The notes: generated by a model not told the origin, from the letters alone. Shown: positions 11,866 to 23,480, numbered from the stretch's first letter. The stretch: 64,000 nucleotides of DNA from Athripsodes cinereus (GCA_947579605.1 OX388329.1:25314299-25378298), one strand, 5' to 3'. Translations and numbers: made by a program.

Positions 11866-12563
11866 GGCCAATTCTGAATCATTAAACAGTTACGTTGCAC
11901 TAACTAAGTCAACTAAGTGTGAGGAGATAGTTGAGTCATGATAATTAGTTCTAATTCATATTCACAGTTTTCCGTACTAATTTAGTTCATTAGTTCATTT
12001 TGACACCTTAGTACAACTATAAATTTCGAGAATCTATGGATTTCGTATTCAGAATAAAATTTTAGTTGACAGCCGACGACTAAAATAAGTTGGATTTGGC
12101 AGAATTTTATTCGCGACTTTTAATGTACGAATATTAGTAGTTGCTCTCATTTTACAGCAGAATATTGCTATATTTTGGAAGCGTTAAGTTGTTTTTTTCA
12201 ATTAAAAGTAAAAATTTATATTTTTAGGGCCCTCACAACTATTGGCATGTATATAAATTGTAAAATTACACCACCACCGACGCAAATACGAACGCCAAAA
12301 TATATCGGCAAATCTGACATTTCACAATTTTCACGCGCGACAACTATTAAATTGTTGCCAGAAGTGTAAATCGGAACGTGAAAAACATTTTGTATTGAGG
12401 CATCACTGACTAATATTAGTTTGTCCCATAGATTTTACCGTTTGCACTTGGTGGTTCTCGAGTTTATAGTTGTTTATAGTTCATAACTAATGCTGAATAC
12501 TACATAATAACTAATGTTAATCAATTTTTTAGTAAGTTAGTTCATTAAGATTCAGAATTGGCC
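11866..12563. mobile_element. Putative 698-bp DNA transposon relic with 15-bp TIRs
   Basis: GGCCAATTCTGAATC at 11866-11880 is exactly mirrored by GATTCAGAATTGGCC at 12549-12563. Subterminal sequence on both sides is rich in ACTAAGT/ACTTAGT-like and AACTAAT words. No target duplication is obvious. The interior holds a 64-codon frame (12175-12369) without recognisable motifs. Superfamily unknown. The exact 15-bp match at the ends of a bounded segment is the main support. Confidence 0.6.
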
Positions 12564-13590
12564 CTAGTAGGTTATCCAGTAGTACCCAGTATGAAAACGA
12601 TTTAGCAGAACCTGGTATGAGAATTTTTTTGATAGCCAAAGTTGTATTTATTATTATGATCAAAATATCAAAGAATTGCCCAGATGGCAACAAGGGCATG
12701 TAACTCACTCAGTGAATGCAACATTATGCATAATTATATCATGAAATCTAACCACAAATGTGGAGGATAAATAATGAGATAAGTATAATCTGCACCCCTT
12801 CCACACATCATATCTAGTTACCCCATGGTATCTTGTAACGGTATACAGTGAAAGATAATAATTATAAATATAACTATGATAAACAATAGTAGAAATCGAT
12901 CCAAATTTAAGATTATCAAAAAGAATAGGAAGTGATGAGAAAAGTTGAATAAAATAGTTTAGCCTAGAAAAAAACATACATATTAATTTACTTTTCATTA
13001 TTCAATATTCAAAAAAATAAAGTTATAATTTTAAATTTGTAGATAAAATGTTGTAATGTAATTTTATTTATACACAATTTTTAAAATCAAGTCAACAAGC
13101 TCGAAATAATGAATATTTTTATATAATTTATGAGAAATGTTAATTTCAAAATTTATTTAAATATAATGATTTCGATGTTTCTATGAACAGTGAAACCTCA
13201 CTATGTAGTTCGTGGCGTTATTTATAATGTTAGCGGAGTATAAAAAATATATTTAATAAATAGGTGGATAATTATGTAAATTTTTAAATCGGTCTTGTAC
13301 GATCTCTTTTAAAACAATAAATATTAAGTTTCCCATGTATGTCATTGCTGTTTTCTTCAATTCTCTTTCTTTTGTTTATAACAATTATATATAATTTAAA
13401 TCTAACAATGCTAACCCGAACTTTTAACCGGGTAGTGCTATTCTATTTAAAAATATTACAGCAATTTGTAACGTGAGATATATTTACTTAGATTGTAGTT
13501 GCATTCCATGTATTCCCCCTTCCCTCCTCTTCACATTTGTATGTATTTTATTGGATATATTATTTGTTCCATTTTTTTTTCAAAATATTA
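12564..13590. other. AT-rich non-coding DNA
   Basis: No gene or repeat family recognised. Confidence 0.5.
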
Positions 13591-13611
13591 AATATATTTT
13601 ATGGTTGTTGC

Positions 13612-13690
13612 CTCATATATATATATATATCTACGTACGTGTGTGTATGTACGTGTTTATATATGTATGTATGTATGTGTATAATGTATT
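13612..13690. repeat. Compound TA / GT / GTAT microsatellite
   Basis: ATATATATATATAT followed by ACGTACGTGTGTGTATGTAC and GTATGTATGTATGTGT. The open frame across it (13473-13751) is a by-product of the repeat. Confidence 0.9.
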
Positions 13691-13934
13691 TTTTTTATTA
13701 AAACCTACCTTGATTATGTGCACACCTATTTTCTACATGTATTTAACATAAAACACTGGTTGGTTGTCAGAAATTGCTCCAAAGCAATAAACTCGCTATT
13801 GTACAACTATGTTTTGTTGAAATATAAAGTTTATTTTATTTTATAGTATGATTTCGTCGACAGAATTTTACAACTTAACCTATGCATAGGATTCTGAAGC
13901 AATACCATTATACGATCTTTCTATGAGTGCCATA

Positions 13935-14045
13935 TCAGGTCCCCCCGACGTTGGCGATCACTCTGGAGAATGCTTCCCTGTCTCGTGCTGTGCGGACCAG
14001 CTCTCCCATCCGTGTTATTCCGGTCCATTGCCAAATTAATTTATG
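13935..14045 (-). mobile_element. LINE ORF2 C-terminal scrap (family LH)
   Basis: The minus strand reads QWTGITRMGELVRTARDREA, then FSRVIANVGGT and a stop. The LV..ARDR..F..VIANV pattern is the end of a LINE ORF2. GC content is well above that of the neighbours. Confidence 0.65.
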
Positions 14046-14049
14046 TGTA

Positions 14050-15165
14050 GTTATTCCAAATGACCCCAATACTATTGGTATATTTAAACGTACGAAATAA
14101 TAACAGTCTTTAATGAATAAATAAATAAAAATTTATATATATATTTTAACTTACGAAACAATGATAGTCGTAATACATTAAGGATATCAAAAAATATCGC
14201 ATTAATTATAATATTTCATTCAACAAATCATTCCAACACAATACGAGAGCATTTTCAGTCGCCTAGCAAAAGGAATAAAAGTTGAGTGCGAGCTCTCAAA
14301 TACAAATATATTTTTTTATGAAGAATTGAAAACCAAAAATTGTATTTTTTTAATGTTTATCACATTATAAACCAACTTACATAATATATCTCTGATGTGT
14401 AGAAAGCTCTTGAAGAGCTCAAACTTTCAAAATAATTGATATTCATGTTTTTTTTTATTTGTTTTCTAATTTATTATTAATCCTGTCAAACCATGTACAG
14501 TAAAAATGTTCATTCACGTTATAATTACTATTTGTCCATTTACGACAAACGCCTTTTAACATGTACTGTATAAACAATTTGTAATAAATAAACATCAAAA
14601 ATATAAAGAATGAAAACAAAATATACTTACATTTTTGAAATGTTAAAGATATCAAAAATAATATATATTAGGTAAAAACACATGCAGGAAATAAAATAAA
14701 TCAGGTACAATATGAATATAAATAAAAGAGATTTTAGAGGTTAACTCAACACAAGCGTTACATTCTGACAAACTTAGCAGATCAATTATAAACCTTACAT
14801 TAATATCTCATTTTACAGAGAGTTTAGTAAAACATATCATTAATTATTTCTCAGAACACATTCGTAAGAATTATTATTTATTGTTCGCAATAGTTATTTC
14901 ACTTTGAATATTTTAACATTTGATTCAGCATTGTTCGTATCGAAATGTTTAATTATTATCAAAGATTTAAAACTTAATTTTCAACATTTTAAACTATCTA
15001 AGGAGGTGCTAAACTATCTCTGTCTTTTATGGATTAAAACATTTAGAGATATCCAAATGCCTGAGAAGGTATAGGAAGGTTAGATAACACTAAATTCGAA
15101 TGCAGTTCAAATGGGGAAACACAAAACCAAGCTTTTGATAATGGTATTTTTTTAATGTTCAATTA
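14050..15165. other. AT-rich non-coding DNA
   Basis: No gene or repeat recognised. Confidence 0.5.
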
Positions 15166-15390
15166 TAGTTGGCCAAAAAGAGCGCTGTTCTTCCGTCCGC
15201 AAGGGTTCCATCGGCCCGGGCGTCCCTCTTTCACAATACACCGTTCCTATGAGAACGACATCAGAGCGCAAGGAATGTCGTGGAAAGAGGTGACGCAATT
15301 GACGCAGAGACGCTCTGAATGGAGGAGGCTGGTTTCTGCCCTGTGCTCCCGAGCGGAGCGTTGAGAGCGATGATGATGATGATTTTTTTA
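15166..15390 (+). mobile_element. LINE family LA, 3' fragment
   Basis: Encodes SWPKRALFFRPQGFHRPGRP, then SFTIHRSYENDIRAQGMSWK, EVTQLTQRRSEWRRLVSALC and a stop at 15362-15364, followed by a (GAT)n tail. This is the last 65 or so residues of the family LA ORF2; the GHVLRM motif seen in other copies is already lost at the 5' breakpoint near 15166. GC content contrasts sharply with the flanks. The clade is not resolved. Confidence 0.9.
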
Positions 15391-17230
15391 TATGTCTAAG
15401 CAATATATAATCATATTTTTTATGACAATAATGAATGGAATAAAATATATTGTTTCTTCGTTTTAGATTCTCAATAGCGCTATATGTGTCTAGTCTTAAA
15501 TACCTACTCCTGAAGATTGTAAAAGGTTGGCTCTTCCTCAGTTATTCCAACAATTTTGGACATATTTGTTTGCTCTATTTTTGTCATTTTTCAAAAAGAG
15601 TTGAATTCGTGTAAATTTTGTTATTATTCGCTATCCAGCCAAGATTTACTATCCGAATAATTACCTAATATCCATTTCATCTTAAATTGTTTCTCTTCTC
15701 AAAATACTTTATTATTTTCCTTTAGAATCACGACTTTTCTTAGTATTAATTATAATGCAACCTTAAATATTATAATGACAAGCTTTTGTAACCCGGCATT
15801 GCTCGGGTTTAAATAAACAAAAACCGTGCAAATACATGGGTTAAAACTGGTATTTTTAATTTGTAGTACCTACATAAATCTTCAAGTGATTTGCCATGAA
15901 AAGTAAAGAAAAATATTAGGCGAAAATAAATAGGTTCTTATGGCTAGTACCGAGGTACTTTTGTATTTATTTATACAAAAAATCAATTAACATTGTTTAT
16001 GGATTTTTTACATAATACTATTCTTATTCTACAGTATGGATTTCTATGGTCTCATAATATCCTCCATTATGAAAATAGCTCAAAATGTCAAAAATATGCA
16101 ATTTTTATTCTCATAATTCAGGATTTTTTGTCATCAGCAATCACAATGTTTCATTATGTAAACAGTCCCTAATTATTTAGTTTCAGTATTGTTTTATTTA
16201 TTGTTACATCCGTTTTGGAATTAATTCAATACAATGAAAAATGTTTGACTATAAATATTGGATTTTCATACATTCGCTTGGCAATTTTGTCAAGCGAATG
16301 TATGGGAATCTCATTAAAATTGTAATATCTTTATCAATACATAAGATATTTAAAATGTTTTTAGCCTTAAACCTGCCCAGGAGATGAGACCTCGTATAGA
16401 GTGTATTATTTTACTTCTGTCTTTCCTTATTTCAGAGTCCATTGAGGACATACGCACATACGAACCGACTCAAATATTTATGTGTGGATTGTAATGTTAC
16501 ATACAAATTCTTTTCACATATTATAATATGTAATGAGGTATTTCGAGTTACTCACGTGGGTACAAGTTGCTATATTATTAAATATGTTTTGTTTCAATAA
16601 TTTAACAGTAATTATTATTCTTTCATTGTACTTTTAACTAGAAAAAGTCATTTCGTTTATATTAAGTCATTAACAAAATAAGTTTTTAAATACGTAATTA
16701 TTAACAAAGAAATAAGTGTACCTACTTAATAATAAATTTAAATATATTAAAGTACACAACTTTCGCCTTTAACAAAATATTCTAATAATTCTTAAGAGAA
16801 CAGTGCATGGGTATATGGCATAAACATGATCACATTATGGATAAAATAACAGTCCTCTGTTTGTGCAAAATAGTATTTGGATTTTATAATAGAGCTAGCA
16901 TAAAATGTTACAACAAATACTTGTTACTCACAATGAGTAATATGTCTATAAAGTTAGCGGGTATTAGGTTAGCAGTGGAAGGAGTATAACCCGGAACCTC
17001 TTGATTCAAAGTCCATTTAATTGGTACAAGGGATTATCTACAATTATGATGATAAAATAAAGAAATAAAATAATATTGTTATTATTTTATTGTTTACAAA
17101 ATAATAAGATCACCAAATCTATTTCTTATTCTTCTCAGCCCAATCCCATTCCCTCGAAGACAAATGTCTTTACCACCCTATTCCATGTTGTCTTAACTTG
17201 ACCTTTGTGTACCTAATTTGTAATACAAAG
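15391..17230. other. AT-rich non-coding DNA
   Basis: Holds a small hairpin ACCCGGCATTGCTCGGGT near 15791, which looks like a transposon end. A stronger one lies at 16267-16304. At 16435 a pyrimidine-rich tract ends in TTTCAG, a splice acceptor-like signal, followed by about 54 open codons (SPLRTYAHTNRLKYLCVDCN...), but there is no donor or known domain to support an exon. Confidence 0.45.
16267..16304. repeat. 14-bp perfect inverted repeat
   Basis: CATACATTCGCTTG, a 10-nt spacer, then CAAGCGAATGTATG. Two further G-T pairs could extend the stem. Not linked to any element here. Confidence 0.9.
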
Positions 17231-17234
17231 TAAC

Positions 17235-17285
17235 ATGCACTATGGAGGATATCTGATCTCCACGTGCTGTGCGTTTTGCACAGTA
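17235..17285 (+). repeat. Dispersed repeat F, copy 1
   Basis: Shares CATGCACTATGGAGGATAT and CTCCACGTGCTGTGCGTTTT, in the same order, with the minus strand of 23423-23480. Confidence 0.7.
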
Positions 17286-17439
17286 GGTAGGTTCTGGAGA
17301 TCAGTTTGATTGTTTTTTTTCTGGGTTGCGACACGATAAATAAATAATACAAAGTTTATGTACATCATAGTATTCAACCAGTTTTTCATTAGGAGAAAGT
17401 GTCATTGAACGCGTGATATCACAATTCACTTCATACCGA

Positions 17440-17618
17440 GTTCGTCGGTAGCCTGGAGGTAGAGCCTCTGTCTCGTGAACAAGGGGTCCGTGGTTCGATA
17501 CCAGGTGTCGGCAAAATTCCTTTTCACGACACAAGCTTTTACTGGTTACTGTGAAAGGTGCATAAGGTTGTATTTGGGTTTATAACAAAACCCAGATACC
17601 TATATATTTTTAAAAAAT
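17440..17618 (+). mobile_element. SINE-B, tRNA-headed, near-complete
   Basis: The head has a box A-like TAGCCTGGAGGT (17449-17460) and a box B GGTTCGATACC (17492-17502) at tRNA spacing, closing with CAGGTGTCGGCA. The body has CCTTTTCACGACACAAGCTT, TGTGAAAGGTGCATAAGG, TTGTATTTGGGTTTATAACA and an A-rich end. CTTTTCAC and GTGAAAGG can pair across about 30 nt. The other full copy is at 61029-61202. No good target duplication is visible. Confidence 0.9.
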
Positions 17619-18480
17619 CACTATAGAAAACAAAAAAAACATAAAATGTCATAGAGAGTTAAAAAATCACGAGTTCGAATAAATGATTTAAAAAGAGAAC
17701 ATTTCGACAATAAAATTGGTTGCAAACAGTATAAGCACATCAACATGTAAGTCAATAGTATTATTCTTATTGTAAATAATACAACCATGGAAATTTACAT
17801 AGATGTTTGTATGAACGTTGTAGTGACAAGCTTCGGTTCGAGATTTATATCGGTTTGATGCATTATTGTTGTTTGAAAGACAGGCATAAGACGTTAAAGT
17901 ATTAAAAAGTTAAATAATAATTTATTATTATTATTATTTATATTTTTTAAATGAAAACAATGAAGCATTTTTGAAACAGAATAAATTCGGAAGTATACTG
18001 GAGATATGTAAGACCCATACAGGGTGTTAATTTTCAATTCGATTTTTTTAATTTTAAAATATTAATTTAACAATAACTGGTCTCTGCGCTTTCAATTATT
18101 TATCTGCTTATGGGAGAGCTAGGATTAGTCAACAATCGCTCATTGTTTTTCTTTTTTCAAAAAATACGTATAAAATGAAGCAACTCATGTCACGTAACCT
18201 TTACCAGGACTGGTACACAAAAAATGAAATATTTTGTGAACAACAAATGTATTTTAATTCAAATATTCTTTCTTGTGGTAAGAAATAGATGAGTTTTGTG
18301 AAATAAATTTTATATTGTGTCTAATCATCATCGTGTGCAAGCGACCCCTGTATAAAGATTTATCTAAGAGTTAAAGCTCTGCGTCCAGTTTTTTTCACAT
18401 ATCAACATGTATAGTCAAATCACATAAGTGAACAAAAAATCTAAAATATTGAAATCCTCAAATATTGACTTAAACGTTAG
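17619..18480. other. AT-rich non-coding DNA
   Basis: No gene or repeat recognised. Confidence 0.5.
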
Positions 18481-18484
18481 AAAG

Positions 18485-18815
18485 AACCTGATTAAAACCT
18501 CTTTCTGGAGCATTCTGCTGTATGGTAGCAAGACTTGGACCATCGGCAAAGTGAAAACGGATGGTTGGCGGCCTTCGAGATGTGGTGCTACAGGCGCATG
18601 CTGAAGATCTATTGATCGGAACATGTCAAAAACGAAGACGTGTTGATCAGGGTAGGCAAAGTCTTTAAAAATATCAGCCAAAATGAGCAAACTGGATTGA
18701 TGCACAGCTGTGGCATAAACGTAAAAGTAAAGAGGACAAGCAGAAAATAGGCAGGTATGGAGCAGAAAATCCAAACACGTTGCAGACCAATCCAATAGAT
18801 ATATGTCATGATATC
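18485..18815 (+). mobile_element. LINE family LF, broken ORF2 3' part
   Basis: One frame reads WSILLYGSKTWTIGKVKTDG. After a frameshift the next reads AFEMWCYRRMLKIY, an in-frame stop where other elements have Trp, then SEHVKNEDVLIRVGK. The LLYG..TW and FEMWC.RRMLKI.W motifs are the classic segment following the LINE reverse transcriptase. The 3' end (CAAACACGTTGCAGACCAAT) matches the copy at 57170-57425. The 126-codon minus-strand frame here is a shadow. Confidence 0.85.
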
Positions 18816-19228
18816 AGAATCTTTTTATTGTTTCACCCTGTTTATATGATCCAGACATTCGTAGTTACTTATATCAGACGTATGCAAATGCCTTATCCTT
18901 GAAATTTTAATATATTTTAATTTATGTGACCATGATTGTAATACAAGTAAGTACATCTATTACCATTATCATACTTACCGTCCCTACCATTATACTTACA
19001 CATCGAGGAAGAAGAAAAATGATATAAAAATACTTTCGTTCACGCTGTAGCTAATATTTTGGAAAAAAATATTCAATTTTGTCCAACTAATTATAATTTT
19101 ATGATCATAAGATATACTTCCCTATAAAATATTACACTGCGCTGATATCATGAATTAATTGGTAGAGTATTTTTTTACTTCTTCTTTAGTGTGTTTTATT
19201 AATTTTGGCATGTGTATCACTCACTTTA
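18816..19228. other. AT-rich spacer
   Basis: Nothing recognised. Confidence 0.5.
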
Positions 19229-19366
19229 AACCGTGGAGCAACTGGTAAAGAATTGGTCTCCCACTCTTCTGCGTAAGTTTTCGAGTGTCCTGAATGAGGT
19301 TTGCCTCCCATCCTGAATGTCTTGATTTCATATTGACACGGATAGAAGGAAATAATGGTATTAAGC
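19229..19366 (+). mobile_element. SINE-A with internal deletion
   Basis: GTGGAGCAACTGGTAAAGAA, TCTGCGTAAGTTTTCGAGTG and TCCTG join directly to AATGAGGTTTGCCTCCCATC, so about 45 bp of the body is missing. The 3' half past the GGCACGGAGAGGA-like site is lost. Confidence 0.9.
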
Positions 19367-19469
19367 GGCCAAGAGTTGGTATAAATTTCGAAATAATCCA
19401 TTCTGTGGTTACCCAATATTACTTTGATTATGATTTTTGACCAAAAGATAATTTATATTGTTGTATGTG

Positions 19470-19742
19470 TGTATGTATGTTGGATGATTTATTCGGCGCC
19501 GTTTAACGAAGCATCCATCTCAAGGGCGCGGGAAACTATGTTGAGGTTTACTTGCAGGTGTTTTGAGAACACAGCCCAGAAAGTGACTGAGGTGCCATTT
19601 CGTTCAAAGCTTTGTAGACTATAAGGCACAGTTTATATTGGACCCTTTCACTAACTCTTAACCAGTGCAACTTTTCCAGCAAAGGTGTGATGTGGCAACC
19701 CTTATCTTCGCGGAAAATAAGCCTTGCAGCGCTATTGAATGT
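19470..19742 (-). mobile_element. CR1/L2-like LINE fragment (family LD) with conserved RT tail
   Basis: The minus strand reads NSAARLIFREDKGCHITPLL, then EKLHWLRVSERVQYKLCLIV, YKALNEMAPQSL and a stop. The series AARL, HITPLL..LHWL, R..YK.C..V.K.L is diagnostic of CR1/L2-type ORF2 just after the polymerase domain. The next 60 or so codons seen in the 6.3 and 57.9 kb copies are deleted. The UTR has CGCGCCCTTGAGATGG and GGCGCCGAATAAATCATCC. Confidence 0.9.
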
Positions 19743-19876
19743 TACCTAGGAATATCAAAGAGTTCAGATGGAATTTTACATTCACATATATAATTATCAT
19801 TGATTGTTGTAACATTAATAAAATGATCCTTTTAATTGTCAACAGCTTTATTAATAAGAATATTATATTAACTATT

Positions 19877-19901
19877 ATTTTTACCATTGTTTCAGGTATG
19901 T
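19877..19901 (+). other. Back-to-back splice signals (possible recursive splice point)
   Basis: A pyrimidine-biased tract ends in TTTCAG at 19890-19895 and is followed at once by GTATGT. Acceptor and donor with no exon between is the layout of a recursive splice site in long insect introns. It lies on the same strand as the putative exon at 62760. Chance occurrence is quite possible. Confidence 0.15.
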
Positions 19902-20084
19902 CCAGTTTCCTCAATACTTTATTTGAAAGTTACAACGAAATCAGCTTTCTTGTATTCTATTGGTATGTACAAATTTTGTAACAGTTTGAAGACGATTCAA
20001 TTAAAGTTGTTCTGAAAATAATTAAATTTTGTGTAGTGAAATTTAAAATATATGTTTTTTCTGCTATATTAATTTTTATTGAGA

Positions 20085-20215
20085 GAAAGATCTTTCTTGG
20101 AAACGACAATAAAAGAAGTCCTAGTCGTCATCAAAACATCCAAGTTTTCCTATACCCTGCATCTTCAGAATGCAGTTCTGCCCCCTCTCAGGTCCCTGGT
20201 AACTGCGGTAATGTC
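20085..20215. repeat. Dispersed repeat H, copy 1
   Basis: CATCCAAGTTTTCCTATACC, CTGCATCTTCAGAATGCAGT and TCTGCCCCCTCTCAGGTCCC align with 33380-33467 in order. Probably part of a LINE 3' region on the minus strand. Confidence 0.65.
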
Positions 20216-20420
20216 CTTTTCATTCTTATTTATCTAAATTCATTTAATGCTTATGTATAAAATAAAATATGTAGATTTTATTTAGTTGATGAATAATTCA
20301 AAATACTCTAGATTATATTTATATAAGTTTTTTATTTCATGTTTGAATTATTCACAACTTTGGAATTCAAATTTAGTTGTATTTAAAAAGTCTAATACGA
20401 GTAGTTACATTCAACACGAA

Positions 20421-20458
20421 TATGTGTGTGTGTATGTATGTTTGTGTGTGTGTGTATC
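20421..20458. repeat. GT/GTAT microsatellite
   Basis: ATGTGTGTGTGTATGTATG followed by TTTGTGTGTGTGTGTATC. Confidence 0.9.
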
Positions 20459-20459
20459 G

Positions 20460-21655
20460 AAACACTGAACAATAAAATAATATACAAATGTTATACTATT
20501 ACACTCTGTGTGTATCTTATAACCCAGATATCGAGAACATTTGGTGTACGTAATGTTAAGTATCACATATTTTTTTTATGAGAAACAACTAGACTATTTT
20601 CGTTTCTATAGCTATTTCAATAGTGAAAAGTTTTATGTCATCATCCGATCTCATTTAGAATAAATTATTTTTCTGATTAAATAAATATTTAATGCGAACG
20701 TCATGTTTGTTGTTTATTTAACGGAAATTTTAAATTATTATATAACTTAGATTTTATAATATGATTATTTATTAATTAATTCTTTACCTTGACATAACAA
20801 ACAATACCGTAAGAAGGTAAACATTCAAATTCAATACTACCTGCTCTCTATTGATAAATAAACCAAAAAAATCCTTTGTTTTCTAGGGTAAATTATGACA
20901 TTTAGATGGTATTAAATCCTATGCACTGTTCTCTCTCTAGTAAAACGACGGGACAGTAATACTAAATTTTAACTAACGGTTGATAAATCGGTCATCCAAC
21001 AGTTGGTAAATTAATCATGTATATTTTACGAAAATAAAGTTGACTTATGTAATTATATTAGACGCAAAAAGTGACAATAAAAATTCAAAAATTTCAAATC
21101 GTTTATTTTCTCAAATAAGCGTATACAATCCAATACAGTTTAAATATCCATATGCCAATACAACTTATTCCACTTTGTCACGTCTCAATATTCGGCTTGT
21201 TTTAGTCAAAACTTACAAACTTGTTTTTATACGATCGGCTCTATTATATGTCATTGTACTCTGTGTAAGTGAATGATCCTTTTAAAATAAAATAAGGTGT
21301 TCGTGACCAACAGTTGGTCATCCACGGCGCGGTATTATACATTGTAATATTTACATACGAGCATATTTCTTTTTGTTTACTTATTCACTTAGGTGCATTT
21401 TTATATTTATATTATACACACTATCTTATACACATAACAAAAGACGAATGAAAAACGCACTTTTGTTTATTTAGTCTTGAGATTGTTTCGCCTTAGAAGT
21501 AAGAGAACAATAATACTCGTGGTATAAAAATTGTATTTCAAACACTATTTCTAGTAGAGCAATACATTCATCTACCAATTAAACTGTTTTAATTGTTAAG
21601 TAATTGACTTTTTATCAATTATTTGTAAAAAATATAGTACCTACCTACAATAAGG
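20460..21655. other. AT-rich non-coding DNA
   Basis: No gene or repeat recognised. A TAAA-rich low-complexity tract is present near 20670. Confidence 0.5.
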
Positions 21656-21660
21656 CACCT

Positions 21661-21990
21661 AATTAAGTGGCATAGAATTGGTTTCTCACACATTTCCGTA
21701 AGTTTTCGAGTGTCCTGTAGAAAGCAGGTGTTTGAAAAAATAAAAACATTTTACGTCTTGAATTTCACGACACAAGCTTTAAGCTTACCGTGAAAGGTGT
21801 ATAAAGTTGTATTTGGGTTTATAACAAAACCCAGATATATCTTTTTAAAAAAAAATTAAAAAATTCAGTTATGAGGTTTGCTACCAATACTGTATGGTTT
21901 AATTTTTGTTGTCGCGGGGAGGACAGTTTGCATGTTTATGACGTGCTACTGGTCTGCTGGCTACCCCACTTGTAAAGTAGTAGTAGCAGA
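21661..21990 (+). mobile_element. SINE-A copy containing a nested SINE-B
   Basis: The 5' part (GTAAGTTTTCGAGTGTCCTG, AAGCAGGTGTTTGAAAAAAT) and the 3' part (GAGGACAGTTTGCATGTTTA, CTGGTCTGCTGGCTACCCCA, GTAGTAGTAG) are SINE-A. Between them 95 bp of SINE-B intervene. Confidence 0.9.
21763..21857 (+). mobile_element. 5'-truncated SINE-B inserted in SINE-A
   Basis: Begins TTTCACGACACAAGCTTTAA, continues GTGAAAGGTGTATAAAGTTG and GGGTTTATAACAAAACCCAG, and ends in an A-rich tail. It lacks the tRNA-like head. Its position inside SINE-A shows SINE-B was active after this SINE-A copy landed. Confidence 0.9.
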
Positions 21991-22174
21991 TGTCTTTTGA
22001 CGATGATTGCCATTCGAATAAGTGACAAAATATTTTTTATTAATATCTAGATACAATTTAATGAAAAGTTTCAATGAAATAAAGTCGCCACTTGTCTCTT
22101 ATTGTTCATGAAAGTAAGCTTTGAGATTTTAGCTTTTTTATCCATTAGTCCATAGGCAGAAGCATTGGCATGCC

Positions 22175-22255
22175 CAAGACTACAGACTGGCGCCCTTGAG
22201 GCGGTCTAGGGACTGTTTAACGGCGTCAAAAATAAAATCATCCAAAATCATCATC
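22175..22255 (+). mobile_element. CR1/L2-like LINE (LD) 3' UTR scrap
   Basis: GGCGCCCTTGAGGCGGTC, then GTTTAACGGCGTCAAAAATA and AAATCATCC: the same UTR end as the LD copies near 6.2, 19.5 and 57.9 kb, here on the plus strand with an ATC-rich tail. Confidence 0.8.
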
Positions 22256-23420
22256 ATCAGCAGCTTAAAAAATAAGTATAGGAATTTGAAATGATTCACA
22301 ATCTCCCCGTTCTAGAACCTTATAAATCTCATCAAAAGAGCATGATCCACAAGTTGAAGAGCGTTTCAAATATTTTTAAACTAAATAAGTCCATACTAAA
22401 ATGATTACATTTAGTTTTGTTTATTTATTTACATATTGTATAAAATACACATGTTTCTATATTATTATTATTATTATTATAACTATACGGTTTCGTTGTA
22501 TTAGTATAAATAAATACAAAATAATAAAAGAGAACGAAGAATACCAAAAAAAATGTACTGAGTCTTAGAACACAACGCACGGTAGGTGTGTGTTTTGTTT
22601 TCACACTATTATAAAATTATATTACATATTATATAACAGAATTCATTTTAATATTACTTATGTAAATTAATCTTTTGTGTAGTATAAAACATATTTTTAA
22701 ATCATACATATATATTATATCCATTAAAAATGCCGACAATCCTTTTTCTCCTGGTCTTTGAATCCCATCATCTGGGGTCGACCCTCCAAGAACTATCTCT
22801 GCTTTAAAGTTTATATTTATTGTGAACAATCAGGATGCTGAGGGTCAGTCTGATATTCTGGCTTGTTTCTCTAAATCCAGAGCTCTCTCTACAATGTTTT
22901 TAGGTTGCCTCAGTATAAAGGTGTATCTTTACAAGTGATTTTCAATCAGTTTATAAAAATTACGACAATGTTTTCATTAAAACAATCGTGCTTGTCTTAG
23001 TTTTTATTTATTTAATACTTTCAGATGCTAATAAATATTATTAGTTGGATGATAACTGATCTCTGAAAGATTTACTGTTTTCTGTACTTTATACATGTTG
23101 TCTGTTTTTTGCTAATAATGAATAAATAAATAACAGCCTGTATGTTCTTAATGGTTTGGTTTGGTAATGGTTTTAAAAAGTTTGTTTCTTTGGGGCCGTT
23201 TTACGGTTGTTCGACCGTCTTAAAGACCCAGGCGAAAAGGACGGTTTGAATTTTGCTTTCGAAACTACTTACATATGTATGTTCCTTTGGCGTCAAAGAT
23301 TGGTAGACAGCTACCAGCTGACTTCCTTAATTCCTCTGTAGCCGGTAGGAGTACTAATTAAGAGAATTAGAAAACACAGGATTACCATCAAACTAAAAAA
23401 AAAAAACAGAAAAAAAAACA
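22256..23420. other. AT-rich non-coding DNA
   Basis: No gene recognised. It contains a TTA microsatellite near 22461 and a GC-richer patch at 23190-23260 of unknown origin. Confidence 0.45.
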
Positions 23421-23422
23421 AA

Positions 23423-23480
23423 ACGCACAGCACGTGGAGATGCGTCAAAAATATCCTCCATAGTGCATGTGACAGGGCAC
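23423..23480 (-). repeat. Dispersed repeat F, copy 2
   Basis: AAAACGCACAGCACGTGGAG and ATATCCTCCATAGTGCATG are the reverse complement of 17235-17285. The GC-richer DNA that follows (to about 23660) is not otherwise recognised. Confidence 0.7.

Noticed and set aside
13473..13751. 92-codon frame rich in Ile, Tyr and Val
   Set aside because: Generated by the TA/GT/GTAT microsatellite; it looks like membrane protein only because of the base composition.
16436..16600. Terminal exon with a zinc-finger-like C..C...H...C pattern
   Set aside because: The acceptor is good, but the Cys/His spacing fits no zinc-finger class, the region is AT-rich, and there is no polyadenylation or donor evidence.
17444..17513. 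Functional tRNA gene
   Set aside because: The same head occurs at 61029 attached to the same 100-bp body and A-rich tail, so it is the head of SINE-B.
18415..18795. 126-codon open frame on the minus strand
   Set aside because: It is antisense to a recognisable LINE ORF2 remnant (LLYG..TW, FEMWC.RRMLKI) on the plus strand and has no domain of its own.
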